Assembly (NCBI GenBank): GCA_963643225.1
Contig: CAVIIX010000002.1
Coordinates: 62,001-126,000 of the forward strand
DNA length: 64,000 nt
DNA from: UBA1258 sp963643225
GTDB lineage: Bacteria; Bacillota; Clostridia; Lachnospirales; Lachnospiraceae
Direction of reading: 5' to 3'
Part shown: piece by piece, positions 16,250 through 25,588 of the stretch
How positions within the stretch are numbered: the first letter of the stretch is position 1
Layout: the number at the start of each line of letters is the position of its first letter
Made by a program: the position numbers and the translations under genes
Notes under the pieces: generated by a model
The model's database searches: none
What the model saw: the letters and a program-made list of their open reading frames with translations, nothing else
Told to the model about the DNA's origin: nothing

Positions 16250-18340
16250 ATGAAAAAGACAAGCAACAAAATCGCAGCTTTATTACTTTCAGCTGCAATG
16301 GTAGTTACAATGTTTGCAGGTTGCGGTTCTTCCGCTTCCACATCAGAAGTAGCATCCACACCTGCTTCTGCATCTGAGTCTGCTTCAGTTGCAGAACCCG
16401 TTGAAGAAGTTAAAGGCTATTCCGAAGCTCCTATGTTAGCTGAGCAGGTTGCAGCCGGTACACTTCCTGCAGTTGAGGAGCGTATCCCTGACACAGACAA
16501 CATTTTTGTTGAAACAGCTGATGTTGCCGGTAACGCTTTGGCAATCGGCACCTATGGCGGCGAAATCAACATCACCAACAATGGTGGTTCATGGGACCTT
16601 TCAAGACCTATTCTTGAAACCATCATCCACTACAACAACGATGGTTCTTATTATCCCAACGTAATCAAGGACTACGAAGTTAACGATGATTACACAGTAT
16701 GGACCTTCTATTTAAGAGAAGGAATGAAGTGGTCTGACGGTGAAGCCTTCACTGCAGATGATATTACTTTTTGGTACTATCAGTGCCACTTAACAAACTT
16801 TGATGGTAAGAAGTCCTGGGCAGCACTCAAGGACGGCAAAATCTCAGTTGAAAAGAAGAACGAAGAAACAGGCGAAATGGAAACCGTAGAAGAAGATACC
16901 TTTGCAGTTCTTACAAAGGTTGATGACTACACAGTTACATGGACCTTTGAAAATCCTAAATTCCCCGCTGATTTCATTGAAAACGGCGACTTCAAGTTCT
17001 GCTGGGCTCCTTCACATTACCTTTCAGACCTTATTCCGGATTCAATCTATATTGAAAACGAATACTGGGCTGCAACAGGCTTATCAGATGAAGACGTTTT
17101 AGCTAACGCACAGAAAAAGAACATTGACCAGGCCTCTATTAAGGACCTTGGCAAGGCATGTGTATACAACTTCTGGAACACCTCAGGTATTCCTACACTT
17201 AACTCCTTCGTACTTACTACAAAGGAAGGCAACAATACAAGAGATGCAGAGCTCTGCATTATGGAAAGAAACGCATACTTTTGGAAGGTTGACGCAGAAG
17301 GCAATCAGCTTCCTTACGTTGATGCTTTAAATCTTCACCACTATTCAGAGGAAGGCCAGGATCAGCTGGCATTCAGATCAGGCGAGCTTGATATCATCGG
17401 CGTTGCAATGAAGGATATTAACTCAATTCTTACAGATATGGGCGATTCTGCTGTATTGGCAGAGGCTACAAGCTCTAACTGGGGTTCATACCAGGTAACC
17501 TTCAACTACACCTGCAAGGATGAAAACTACGCTACATTATTTAACAATGTTAACTTCCGTCAGGCTATGTCAATCGCTGTTGACCGTCAGGAGTTCTCAG
17601 AGCTCTTAACAGATGGCTTCCTTGAAGCAGGTCAGGCGGCTCCCGCAGAAGGTAACTTCGGTTACGATGCTGACTGGGAATCAAAGTGGACAGAATATGA
17701 CGTTGAACAGGCTAAGACCTTACTTGAATCCTGCGGCCTTGTAATGGGTTCCGACGGCTTCTATGACTTTGCTGACGGTTCAGACCTGGTTATCACTTTC
17801 TACACCTACACAGATTCCGGTAATGACGCAGCATACCCTGTATTAGAGCAGTACTACAATGCAATCGGCATCAAGAGCGCTACAAAGGACATCGAAGTTG
17901 GTACATTCGACCAGGAAATCGATAACAACGACTGGTATGCAATCATCGGACCTCATACCGCAATCGGCGGTCTTTCAATGAGATCAAGAGTTGCTCCCTT
18001 CGTTCCCATCGCTCAGGCAGCTGAATGGTATGGTGACTTTGGTACATACTACGGCACAAACGGCGAACAGGGTGTACAGCCTACAGGTGACATGGCGAAG
18101 TTAGTTGACCTTTACGAACAGTACATTGCTACACCCGTATCTTCTGAAAGAGATGACATTAACCTTCAGATTTACGAAATCCACAAGGCTAACCTTTGGA
18201 CAATTGCTTACTTAAAGGCAGAATCAGGCTACTCAATCATCAGCTCAAAGATTCAGAACTATCCTGAATTATACGTAAGTGATGACTTATATCAGTATGG
18301 TAACATGGTTCACTACTGGACATTATTCAAGGCTGAATAA
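16250..18340 (+). CDS. Family-5 (peptide/oligosaccharide type) ABC substrate-binding lipoprotein
   Basis: Extracellular receptor of 696 aa. The signal peptide ends in lipobox FAGC with Cys25, followed by a Ser/Ala-rich tether. The SBP_bac_5 landmarks are YTVWTFYLREGMKWSDGEAFTADD near residue 145 and NVNFRQAMSIAVDRQEF near residue 440. At nearly 700 aa it is longer than typical DppA/OppA (about 530-550) and resembles the large clostridial/Thermotogal members that often carry oligosaccharides. IolR-like boxes upstream and uronate enzymes downstream make a glycan or inositol conjugate a better guess than peptides. The ligand is not readable from the sequence. Confidence 0.88.
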   Translation: MKKTSNKIAALLLSAAMVVTMFAGCGSSASTSEVASTPASASESASVAEPVEEVKGYSEAPMLAEQVAAGTLPAVEERIPDTDNIFVETADVAGNALAIGTYGGEINITNNGGSWDLSRPILETIIHYNNDGSYYPNVIKDYEVNDDYTVWTFYLREGMKWSDGEAFTADDITFWYYQCHLTNFDGKKSWAALKDGKISVEKKNEETGEMETVEEDTFAVLTKVDDYTVTWTFENPKFPADFIENGDFKFCWAPSHYLSDLIPDSIYIENEYWAATGLSDEDVLANAQKKNIDQASIKDLGKACVYNFWNTSGIPTLNSFVLTTKEGNNTRDAELCIMERNAYFWKVDAEGNQLPYVDALNLHHYSEEGQDQLAFRSGELDIIGVAMKDINSILTDMGDSAVLAEATSSNWGSYQVTFNYTCKDENYATLFNNVNFRQAMSIAVDRQEFSELLTDGFLEAGQAAPAEGNFGYDADWESKWTEYDVEQAKTLLESCGLVMGSDGFYDFADGSDLVITFYTYTDSGNDAAYPVLEQYYNAIGIKSATKDIEVGTFDQEIDNNDWYAIIGPHTAIGGLSMRSRVAPFVPIAQAAEWYGDFGTYYGTNGEQGVQPTGDMAKLVDLYEQYIATPVSSERDDINLQIYEIHKANLWTIAYLKAESGYSIISSKIQNYPELYVSDDLYQYGNMVHYWTLFKAE

Positions 18341-18378
18341 TTTTTTAGCAAAAGAAAAGGTAATATTTTAAAAATTGG

Positions 18379-18426
18379 TCGGAGACGGGGATACAGCTTC
18401 TTCGTCTCCGATTTTTACGAAAAAGA
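18379..18426 (+). terminator. Hairpin terminator/attenuator between binding protein and permeases
   Basis: A perfect 9-bp GC-rich stem, TCGGAGACG at 18379-18387 with its complement at 18413-18421, is followed by TTTTT. In importer operons this position commonly gives partial termination, so that the binding protein is made in excess. Confidence 0.8.
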
Positions 18427-18438
18427 TGAGGTATTCTA

Positions 18439-19569
18439 ATGGAAGAAAATGCGTACAAATTAGAAAGCATGCATGAAAACGAAACCAAGAAAACCTTTTG
18501 GGAAGGTGTGAAAGATTTCTTCAAAAAGGATCTGGTATCATACATTGTTAAACGTGTATTGATGTTTATCCCCACATTACTTCTAATTTCGGTTTTGGTT
18601 TTCTTCGTAATACAGCTCCCTCCAGGAGATTATGTTTCGGCACATATTGCTGCTTTAGCTTCAGAGGGTGAGTATGTAGATGCAGACTATGCATCAGAAT
18701 TGAGAGCTGAATACGGCCTGGATTTGCCTGTATATCAGCAGTATTTCAAGTGGATTAAGGACATTATCTGGACTCCCACTGATTCAACCTATTACAGACT
18801 TTACGGATCCCATCATAACTGGAAATATTCTTTTGCCTACGGCCGTAACGTATGGTCAGTTGTAGAAGAAAGACTGGGCCTTACAATCGGTGTAACGGCA
18901 ATCATCATGATTTTCCAGTATGCGGTATCAATTCCGATAGCGGTATATGCTTCCACCCACCAGTATTCAAAGGGCGACTACATCACCTCAATTATTGGTT
19001 TCCTTGGAACCGCAATACCAAACTTTATTTTGGCAATTATACTTATGTATCTTTCCTACAAGTGGACAGGCAATGCAAACGTTGGTCTGTTTTCTCAGGA
19101 AATGCTTACAAATGGTGTTCATTTATATAACTTCGGCGAATTCATGAAGCGTATGATAATTCCCATCATAGTAATCGGCACATCCGGTACCTGCGGAATT
19201 ATCCGTTCCGTAAGAGCCCAGATGCTCGACGAAGTAGCAAGACAGTACACTCTGACAGCAAGAGCAAAAGGCGTAAGCGAAAGAAAAATTATTATGAAGT
19301 ACTGCTTCAGAGCAGCCATCAACCCTACCGTATCAGGCCTTGGCGGCGTTCTTTCATCCCTTTTTTCCGGCTCAACCGTAACGGCTATGGTACTAAATAT
19401 GCAGATTCAGGGCCCGGTACTTTTTAAGGCTTTACAGTCCCAGGACATGTATCTTGCAGGCGCCATCGTAATGGTGCAGGCGGTACTGGTTGTAATCGGC
19501 GTATTGCTTTCTGATATTGTGCTTGCATTCCTAGATCCAAGAATTCGTTATTCAGGAGGTGGACGCTAA
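18439..19569 (+). CDS. ABC transporter permease (DppB type)
   Basis: First membrane subunit, 376 aa. After a charged cytoplasmic N-terminus of about 35 residues comes YIVKRVLMFIPTLLLISVLVFF, the classic DppB first segment. Later come several hydrophobic helices and the EAA-type loop LTARAKGVSERKIIMKYCFRAAINP that docks the ATPase. It ends with FLDPRIRYSG, usual for this family. Its stop overlaps the next start by one base (TAATG). Confidence 0.92.
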   Translation: MEENAYKLESMHENETKKTFWEGVKDFFKKDLVSYIVKRVLMFIPTLLLISVLVFFVIQLPPGDYVSAHIAALASEGEYVDADYASELRAEYGLDLPVYQQYFKWIKDIIWTPTDSTYYRLYGSHHNWKYSFAYGRNVWSVVEERLGLTIGVTAIIMIFQYAVSIPIAVYASTHQYSKGDYITSIIGFLGTAIPNFILAIILMYLSYKWTGNANVGLFSQEMLTNGVHLYNFGEFMKRMIIPIIVIGTSGTCGIIRSVRAQMLDEVARQYTLTARAKGVSERKIIMKYCFRAAINPTVSGLGGVLSSLFSGSTVTAMVLNMQIQGPVLFKALQSQDMYLAGAIVMVQAVLVVIGVLLSDIVLAFLDPRIRYSGGGR

Positions 19570-20687
19570 TGAGTAAAAAGAACAACACTAAAGAAGATTA
19601 CTATCTTGCGTCTCAATGGACACTTATGGGCAGAAAGCTTGTAAAGCACAAGCTTGCAAAGATTTCTCTTTGGGTACTCGGTTTCTTATATTTCTGCGCT
19701 ATATTTGCGGATTTCCTTGCACCCTACGGTCTTGATGAATTTGACGGACTTTACAAGAATTCTTCTCCTACACAGGTGCATGTAATGTTTAACGGTGAAA
19801 ACGTAGGCTTACATGTATATAAATTGGAAAAGTCAATTAACAAAAAGGATTTCTCCGTAACACTTTCAGAAAACACTGATGAATATTACAAGGTAGAATT
19901 CCTCGTACACGGTACTGAATATAAGATTTTAGGCTTTATACCCTGTGATTTGCATTTATTTGGTGTGGCAGAGGGAAGCAACGGCGGTACCGATGCAAAG
20001 ATATTCCTATTCGGTGCAGACTCTCTGGGGCGAGACATTTTCTCAAGAGTATTGTTAGGCGGCAGAATTTCCCTTTCGATACCTTTTGCTTCAGCGGTTA
20101 TTTCCTTCTTCTTAGGCGTGGCAATCGGTTCGATTTCAGGTTATTTCGGCGGTGCAGTTGACATCGTTATTCAGCGTATCATCGAGGTAATCGGTGCTGT
20201 TCCGCAGATTCCTCTCTGGATGGCACTTTCTGCAGCAATTCCTGCAGGTATTTCAACGATTAAGATGTACTTCTACATGACCATCATCCTTTCCTTTATT
20301 AACTGGACAGGTATGGCAAGAGTAGTAAGAGGTAAATTCTTATCGCTTAAAAACGAGGATTACGTTATGGCTGCAAAGCTTTCAGGCGTATCCACCTGGA
20401 AAATCATCTGGAAGCACTTAGTACCAGGCTTCATGAGCTACTTAATCGTATCCATTACACTTGGTATTCCAGGTTCCATCGTAGGTGAAACTTCAATGTC
20501 TTATTTAGGACTCGGTATTAAATCGCCTGCCACCAGCTGGGGCGTACTGCTTCAGGAAGCAAGCTCTGTTACAGACGTAGCTCAGTATCCACACAAGCTT
20601 ATACCAATCATTTTCGTTACTGTCACAGTACTTGCCTATAACTTCTTAGGCGACGGTATCCGTGATGCGGCAGACCCTTATAAATAA
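19569..20687 (+). CDS. ABC transporter permease (DppC type)
   Basis: Second membrane subunit, 372 aa. The N-terminal helix (ISLWVLGFLYFCAIFADFLAPYG) is followed by an extracytoplasmic stretch of about 110 residues, then FGADSLGRDIFSRVLLGGRISL and the transport core with LKNEDYVMAAKLSGVSTWKIIWKH. The longer loop after helix 1 compared with E. coli DppC is also found in sugar-linked clostridial systems. It is translationally coupled to the preceding permease. Confidence 0.92.
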   Translation: MSKKNNTKEDYYLASQWTLMGRKLVKHKLAKISLWVLGFLYFCAIFADFLAPYGLDEFDGLYKNSSPTQVHVMFNGENVGLHVYKLEKSINKKDFSVTLSENTDEYYKVEFLVHGTEYKILGFIPCDLHLFGVAEGSNGGTDAKIFLFGADSLGRDIFSRVLLGGRISLSIPFASAVISFFLGVAIGSISGYFGGAVDIVIQRIIEVIGAVPQIPLWMALSAAIPAGISTIKMYFYMTIILSFINWTGMARVVRGKFLSLKNEDYVMAAKLSGVSTWKIIWKHLVPGFMSYLIVSITLGIPGSIVGETSMSYLGLGIKSPATSWGVLLQEASSVTDVAQYPHKLIPIIFVTVTVLAYNFLGDGIRDAADPYK

Positions 20688-20700
20688 GCAGGAGGCTTTT

Positions 20701-21807
20701 ATGGAAAAAGAAAATATTATTGAAGTCAAAGACCTCCATGTAGACATTAACATGATGGAGGGTGTACTCACTCCCGTTAGAGGCGTAAATTTCGAAATAA
20801 AGCAGGGCGAAACCTTAGGCCTTGTAGGCGAATCCGGCTGCGGTAAGTCAATTACCTGTAAGTCAATTCTGCAAATCAATGAAAAAAAGTGCGTGCCTTC
20901 AGGCTCCGTTTTATTTAAGACTCAGGAGGGTGAAGAAAAGGATTTATTAAGCCTTGACCAAACCGGCAAAGAGATAAGAGCAATCCGCGGTAAGGAAATC
21001 TCCATGATTTTCCAGGAGCCCATGGTTGCATTCTCTCCCATGTACACAATCGGTAATCAGATTAATGAAGCTACCCTGCTTCATATTACAAAGGACAAAA
21101 AGAAGGCAAAAGAAATTTCCCTTGAAATGATGAAGAAGGTTGGTATTGCCAATGCTGAAAAGCGTTATAATCAGTACCCTCACGAATTTTCAGGCGGTAT
21201 GCTGCAAAGAGCTTTAATTGCCATGGCTCTTGTATGCAATCCGTCCTTACTAATAGCAGACGAACCTACCACCGCTCTTGACGTTACCATTCAGGCTCAG
21301 ATTCTTGAGCTTATGAAGGAAATGCAGAAGGAGTTTAACATGGCTATTCTCTTTATCACCCACGACCTAGGCGTTGTAGCCAGGATGTGTGACAGAGTAG
21401 CAGTTATGTACCTTGGTAAAATCGTTGAAACCGGTACTGCCGATATGATTTATGAAAATCCTAAGCATCCCTACACAAGAGGCCTTATCGGCTCCGTTCA
21501 TAAAATCGGCGGCAGGAAGGAGGACAGGCTTTTCTCAATCGAGGGTACCGTTCCCCTTGCCATGAATCTTCCCACGCAGTGCGGCTTCTATGACAGATGT
21601 GATGCCCGCATTGAAGGCCTTTGCGACAAGGCAGAGCCTGAGCTTGTGGAAATTGAACCAGGTCATCTTATTTCATGCTTTGCCTGCCAAAACAAAGCCT
21701 GCCAGGAACAGCGTGCAAGGGCTGAAGCAAAAATAAAAGCAAAAGAAGCTTTGACAAAAGAAAATGCAGAGGATAACGGCAAAAAGAAAAAGGGAGGAAG
21801 AAAATAA
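20701..21807 (+). CDS. ABC transporter ATP-binding protein (DppD type)
   Basis: First ATPase, 368 aa. Walker A is GESGCGKS, signature is FSGGMLQRALIAMAL, Walker B is LLIADEPTTALDV, switch His is in ITHDLGVVARM. The C-terminal oligopeptide/dipeptide extension has cysteines (CGFYDRCD, CFACQNKAC) typical of an iron-sulfur-like motif in this group, then a lysine-rich tail. The ATG at 20701 has GGAGG; an in-frame upstream ATG at 20662 lies inside the permease and has none. It ends in a one-base overlap with the next gene. Confidence 0.93.
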   Translation: MEKENIIEVKDLHVDINMMEGVLTPVRGVNFEIKQGETLGLVGESGCGKSITCKSILQINEKKCVPSGSVLFKTQEGEEKDLLSLDQTGKEIRAIRGKEISMIFQEPMVAFSPMYTIGNQINEATLLHITKDKKKAKEISLEMMKKVGIANAEKRYNQYPHEFSGGMLQRALIAMALVCNPSLLIADEPTTALDVTIQAQILELMKEMQKEFNMAILFITHDLGVVARMCDRVAVMYLGKIVETGTADMIYENPKHPYTRGLIGSVHKIGGRKEDRLFSIEGTVPLAMNLPTQCGFYDRCDARIEGLCDKAEPELVEIEPGHLISCFACQNKACQEQRARAEAKIKAKEALTKENAEDNGKKKKGGRK

Positions 21808-22805
21808 TGGAAAAAGACAATATTTTAGAAGTCAAAAACGTCCATAAAAGATTTACCTCCAAGGGCATTACCGTTAAGGCTGTTACCGATGTTTCTTTTG
21901 ACGTAAAGGAAGGCGAAACAATAGGTATCGTGGGCGAGTCAGGCTGTGGCAAGACAACACTTGGCCGCTGCATAGTAAGAGCCTATGAAGCTTCTGAAGG
22001 CGAGGTTTATTACAAAACAAGAGAAGGCGAGGAGCTTGATTTCCTTAAAATCGATAAAAAGAAAATGAAGGAAGTAAGAAAGGAAATTCAGATGATTTTC
22101 CAGGATCCTTACTCATCCCTCGACCCTCGTATGACAGTTCTTGACATCATCAAGGAGCCCTTAAAGGCCAATTATCCAAAGATGCCTAAGGACGAAATGG
22201 ACAAAATGGCCAAGGAAATGGCTGAAAAGGTAGGCCTTAACCCTTCCTACCTTATGCGTTATCCACACGCCTTTTCAGGCGGTCAGAGACAGCGTATCGG
22301 TATTGCAAGAGCACTTGTGCTTAAGCCGCAGATTATTGTGTGTGACGAAGCGGTTTCTGCTCTTGACGTATCAATCCAGGCTCAGGTTATTAACCTTTTA
22401 AAGGATTTACAAAAGGATATGAATCTTACATACCTTTTCATATCCCACGATTTATCGGTAGTTGAACACATTTCAAATAAAGTAGGTGTTATGTACCTTG
22501 GCAGAATGGTGGAATACGGCGACACGGAAGCAATTTTCAGCCGCCCAAAGCACCCCTACACCGAGGCACTTATGTCGGCAGTTCCGGTTGCAGACCCTAA
22601 ATATAAGGTAGAGAGAATTCCCCTTCAGGGCGAAATTCCAAATCCTGCCAACCCTCCGTCCGGCTGCTATTTCCATACCCGATGCAGATACTGCAACGAA
22701 AGGTGCTGCAGGGAGACTCCTGAATATAAGGAGCTTGAACCCGGTCACTTTGTAGCCTGCCACAGAGCAGAGGAGCTTGGCTTACGTGGCTTTAACTTAG
22801 TCTGA
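21807..22805 (+). CDS. ABC transporter ATP-binding protein (DppF type)
   Basis: Second ATPase, 332 aa, pairing with the preceding one. Motifs are GESGCGKTT (Walker A), FSGGQRQRIGIARAL (signature), IIVCDEAVSALDV (Walker B) and ISHDLSVVEHI. The C-terminal extension has the PSGCYFHTRCRYCNERC cysteine cluster. The GGAGG site lies within the end of the upstream ATPase gene, so translation is coupled. It is the last gene of the importer operon. Confidence 0.93.
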   Translation: MEKDNILEVKNVHKRFTSKGITVKAVTDVSFDVKEGETIGIVGESGCGKTTLGRCIVRAYEASEGEVYYKTREGEELDFLKIDKKKMKEVRKEIQMIFQDPYSSLDPRMTVLDIIKEPLKANYPKMPKDEMDKMAKEMAEKVGLNPSYLMRYPHAFSGGQRQRIGIARALVLKPQIIVCDEAVSALDVSIQAQVINLLKDLQKDMNLTYLFISHDLSVVEHISNKVGVMYLGRMVEYGDTEAIFSRPKHPYTEALMSAVPVADPKYKVERIPLQGEIPNPANPPSGCYFHTRCRYCNERCCRETPEYKELEPGHFVACHRAEELGLRGFNLV

Positions 22806-22904
22806 AAATCCACTTACTATAAGCAATTGCAAAGGTGTGATTATCACAGGCTATACTCAGTCAGGGTTAAGCTCTGACCTACGTTAATCGCTTTGCTGGC
22901 AGAA

Positions 22905-22931
22905 AGCGAAGCGGATTGCGAATATAATTGA
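22905..22931 (+). repeat. Dispersed intergenic repeat R1, copy B
   Basis: Shares AGCGAAGCGGATTGCGAATAT and TTGA with copies at 8086 and 48852, same strand. It ends about 20 bp before the metallohydrolase ATG. An upstream hairpin, CGCTTT...AAAGCG (about 22890-22908), overlaps its left edge. Confidence 0.65.
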
Positions 22932-22951
22932 CACAGAAATGGAAAAATAAA

Positions 22952-24613
22952 ATGTCAAAGATCACAAAGTTTTTATCACTGGGCATAGATATGTGTCAGG
23001 CCCTTCCGATAGAGGAGTTTCCTGATAAAAATGCCAAATTCGTAGAGAACCGCATATATCTTCAAGCTTCCAAAATGGAAAAGGCTTTATTAAAGGTCGA
23101 AGACTACCTTAATAAAAAGGGCGTAGACTACACAGAAGAGCCTGCAAGAGAAAACGGAAATGTAAAAATATCTGTTTCCTTTGAAGGAAAACCTGCAATT
23201 GCCGAGGTGAGATTTTTCGGCATTAAGGATAACGATGACTTTACGACAGACTATGAGCCTGTAGGAAGAATTGACATGCTTAGATTTGTGACAGATGAGT
23301 CAGGAGTCTTGCAGGTAAGCATTCCAAAGGGTGACTATTTAGTAAAGGTATCAAAGGGAAGCGAATTTGAAATCGAATATTTAAACCTTGCGGTTTCAGA
23401 CTCCTTTGTTGAAGAAAGCTTTGAATTAAAGCAGTTTGTAAATTTATACAGCGAAGGCTTTGTGGCAGGGGATATTCATCATCACAGCATTTATTCAAGC
23501 CCTGTATGGGGAGGCACGGATGATGTTATTGAATCCCCCAAGGAAGTGGCGAATTCAATGCAGGCTTTAGGCTTACGCTTCGGTGCCTTAAGCGACCATC
23601 ATAACATTTTAAATCATGAAGAATGGAAGAAGTGTAAGACGAAAGACTTTCACCCTATTCCTTCAAAAGAAATCTCTACCTCCAACGGGCATGTGCTCGC
23701 CCTTGGAGTAGACGGTTTCGACGTAATATATCAGATTCCTGAAGGCGAAAAGAGAACCGAAAATTATTTACGAAATGAATTTAAGCGTATCGTAAAAGAA
23801 ATTAAGGATCATGAGGGACTGCCCCAGCTTAACCATCCAAGGGATTTACAGGTAGCCATTTCCTGGAACAAGGATTTTTATGACATGACTGACATTTTTG
23901 AAACCATAGAAATCTGGAACGGCTCAAATCCCATGTATTATGGTACAACAGACTGTAAGGCAGCAGAATTCTGGAGAGATTTACTTGAAAAGGGAATTTA
24001 CATCCCCGCTACAACAGGCTCTGATACGCACAATATAAGAGCCAATGATTATTACAGGCTTTTTTCAAAAATGCTTTGGCTTAAGGAAAGAACCCGTAAG
24101 GCTTTGGAGGAAGAGCCTAACGCCTTTAGAGAAGAAAGCACTATATTGGAAGCCTTCTTATTCATATGTGATAAATTTTTACCTATGCTTGAAGTCTGGG
24201 CAAAGACCTCTCTTACAAGTGGCTGCGTAAGAACCTATGCATATGTAGAGGGCGAGCCTGATACAAAGAAGCTGCTTAATTCCTTAAGACACGGACACAG
24301 CTTTCTGACTAACGGACCGATTCTTGTGCCGAGGGCTAACGGGAAACTACCGGGAGACTTAATTAAGGCTATGGATGGAAAAATAGATTTAAGCATTACC
24401 TTAAAAGCAAACAGAAGGCTTAAAAAGCTTACGGCATATTTAAGCGATAAAAAAGCCATCGAAATTCCGATTAAGGAGCTTTCGACAGCTTCAAATTATG
24501 ATTATAGTCTGGAATTAAAGGATTTTAACATAGGAGCTTCAAAATATTTATTTTTGGTAGCAGCTTCCGATATTACAAACCTTGCAATCTCAAATCCTTT
24601 TATAGTGAAGTAG
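22952..24613 (+). CDS. PHP-type metallohydrolase, CehA/McbA-like
   Basis: Predicted cytoplasmic metal-dependent hydrolase of 553 aa. The N-terminal 170 residues look like a beta-rich domain. The PHP core follows: AGDIHHHSIYSSPVWGG, GALSDHHNI, QLNHPRD and TTGSDTHNIRAND, which supply the His/Asp metal ligands. The CehA/McbA group includes esterases and phosphoesterases, so the reaction is open. The ATG at 22952 is preferred over a TTG at 22928 that lies in the R1 repeat. Genes on both sides handle carbohydrate, so a role in removing a phosphate or ester from an imported glycan is my inference. Confidence 0.78.
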   Translation: MSKITKFLSLGIDMCQALPIEEFPDKNAKFVENRIYLQASKMEKALLKVEDYLNKKGVDYTEEPARENGNVKISVSFEGKPAIAEVRFFGIKDNDDFTTDYEPVGRIDMLRFVTDESGVLQVSIPKGDYLVKVSKGSEFEIEYLNLAVSDSFVEESFELKQFVNLYSEGFVAGDIHHHSIYSSPVWGGTDDVIESPKEVANSMQALGLRFGALSDHHNILNHEEWKKCKTKDFHPIPSKEISTSNGHVLALGVDGFDVIYQIPEGEKRTENYLRNEFKRIVKEIKDHEGLPQLNHPRDLQVAISWNKDFYDMTDIFETIEIWNGSNPMYYGTTDCKAAEFWRDLLEKGIYIPATTGSDTHNIRANDYYRLFSKMLWLKERTRKALEEEPNAFREESTILEAFLFICDKFLPMLEVWAKTSLTSGCVRTYAYVEGEPDTKKLLNSLRHGHSFLTNGPILVPRANGKLPGDLIKAMDGKIDLSITLKANRRLKKLTAYLSDKKAIEIPIKELSTASNYDYSLELKDFNIGASKYLFLVAASDITNLAISNPFIVK

Positions 24614-24615
24614 AA

Positions 24616-25566
24616 TCAGCCGGGATTACCACCGGAATTTCTAAATTCACTTGGAGAAGTACCGGTTACCTTCTTAAAGATACGGTTAAACTGAGAAAAG
24701 CTTTTAAAGCCGCAGCTTTCGGCAATAACGGAAATCTTTTCGTTGGTGGTAGTGAGCCTGTATTCTACATTTCGTATACGGGTCAGCTGAAGGTAATTAA
24801 GCAAACTGAAATGCGTTACATTCTTAAACTGGTGGGACAGATAACAGGGAGACATAAAAAACTGTTCAGCCAAAGACTCAAGACTTAAATCCTTTGAATA
24901 GTTTGAGTGAATGTAGGAAGTGATGTCGTAAATCTTAGCTTCCGTTGAAGTGAATTTTGCTTCGTCACTGTAAATGTTATTACCCTTAAGAGAATAAAGG
25001 GTATGCAAAAATTCCTGAAACTTTGTATGCACGTAAAAGGCGTCAAGCTCAGAGCCTGTGTATTTTGGAGTGGATGAAAAATTATAAAGGTCGTTTAAAA
25101 TATTAAACAAAAGCCTCCTGTCATCTGGCTCAAATCTGAAAATAGGCACCTCGGCATGAAAGGGAGAAAGAAGCTTATCGTAGGTTTCCTTATGACCGAA
25201 GTAATCATCCGGGAGCATAAAACTTATGATGATGCGCTTTGAAGCCTCGCCTTTAGGATAAACGGACTTATGAAGACGTGCGGGCGCTAAAAGCACTATA
25301 TCATTGGTCCTGATAGCATAGGGATGACCTTCCACCAGATGCTTTGCTTCCCTGCCAAGTAAAATCATTATTTCGTAGAAGGGATGATAGTGTTCAAATT
25401 CCATGTTTATGGAATAGTCACGTTCATCATAATCGAAATAATAAAAGGTATCATGAGCGATGTCATTTATTATTATGAAATGTTTATTTTCGTATAAAAG
25501 GTTGTCTCCGATAATCATGAAAAAATTATACTGACTTTTTTTAAAAAAAGCAAACAAATCTTGCAT
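24616..25566 (-). CDS. AraC-family transcriptional regulator
   Basis: Regulator of 316 aa. The N-terminal cupin-like sensor includes HYHPFYEIMILLGREAKHLVEG. The C-terminal double helix-turn-helix reads LSLESLAEQFFMSPCYLSHQFKN and ISVIAESCGFKSFSQFNRIFKKVTGTSPSEFR. The stop lies 3 bp past the stop of the converging metallohydrolase. No clear ribosome site is seen for the ATG at 25566 or for Met17 (25518), so the start is uncertain. With the first start only 22 bp separate it from the divergent GH105 gene. It probably activates this uronate block in response to a sugar. Confidence 0.88.
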   Translation of the reverse strand: MQDLFAFFKKSQYNFFMIIGDNLLYENKHFIIINDIAHDTFYYFDYDERDYSINMEFEHYHPFYEIMILLGREAKHLVEGHPYAIRTNDIVLLAPARLHKSVYPKGEASKRIIISFMLPDDYFGHKETYDKLLSPFHAEVPIFRFEPDDRRLLFNILNDLYNFSSTPKYTGSELDAFYVHTKFQEFLHTLYSLKGNNIYSDEAKFTSTEAKIYDITSYIHSNYSKDLSLESLAEQFFMSPCYLSHQFKNVTHFSLLNYLQLTRIRNVEYRLTTTNEKISVIAESCGFKSFSQFNRIFKKVTGTSPSEFRNSGGNPG

Positions 25567-25588
25567 TTTTTGCTATAGAGGGAGATTT

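Noticed and set aside
16250..22805. Plain oligopeptide importer (opp/dpp) names for the five-gene operon
   Set aside because: The family call is safe but the ligand is not; upstream IolR-like boxes and carbohydrate neighbours argue against using peptide-transporter symbols.
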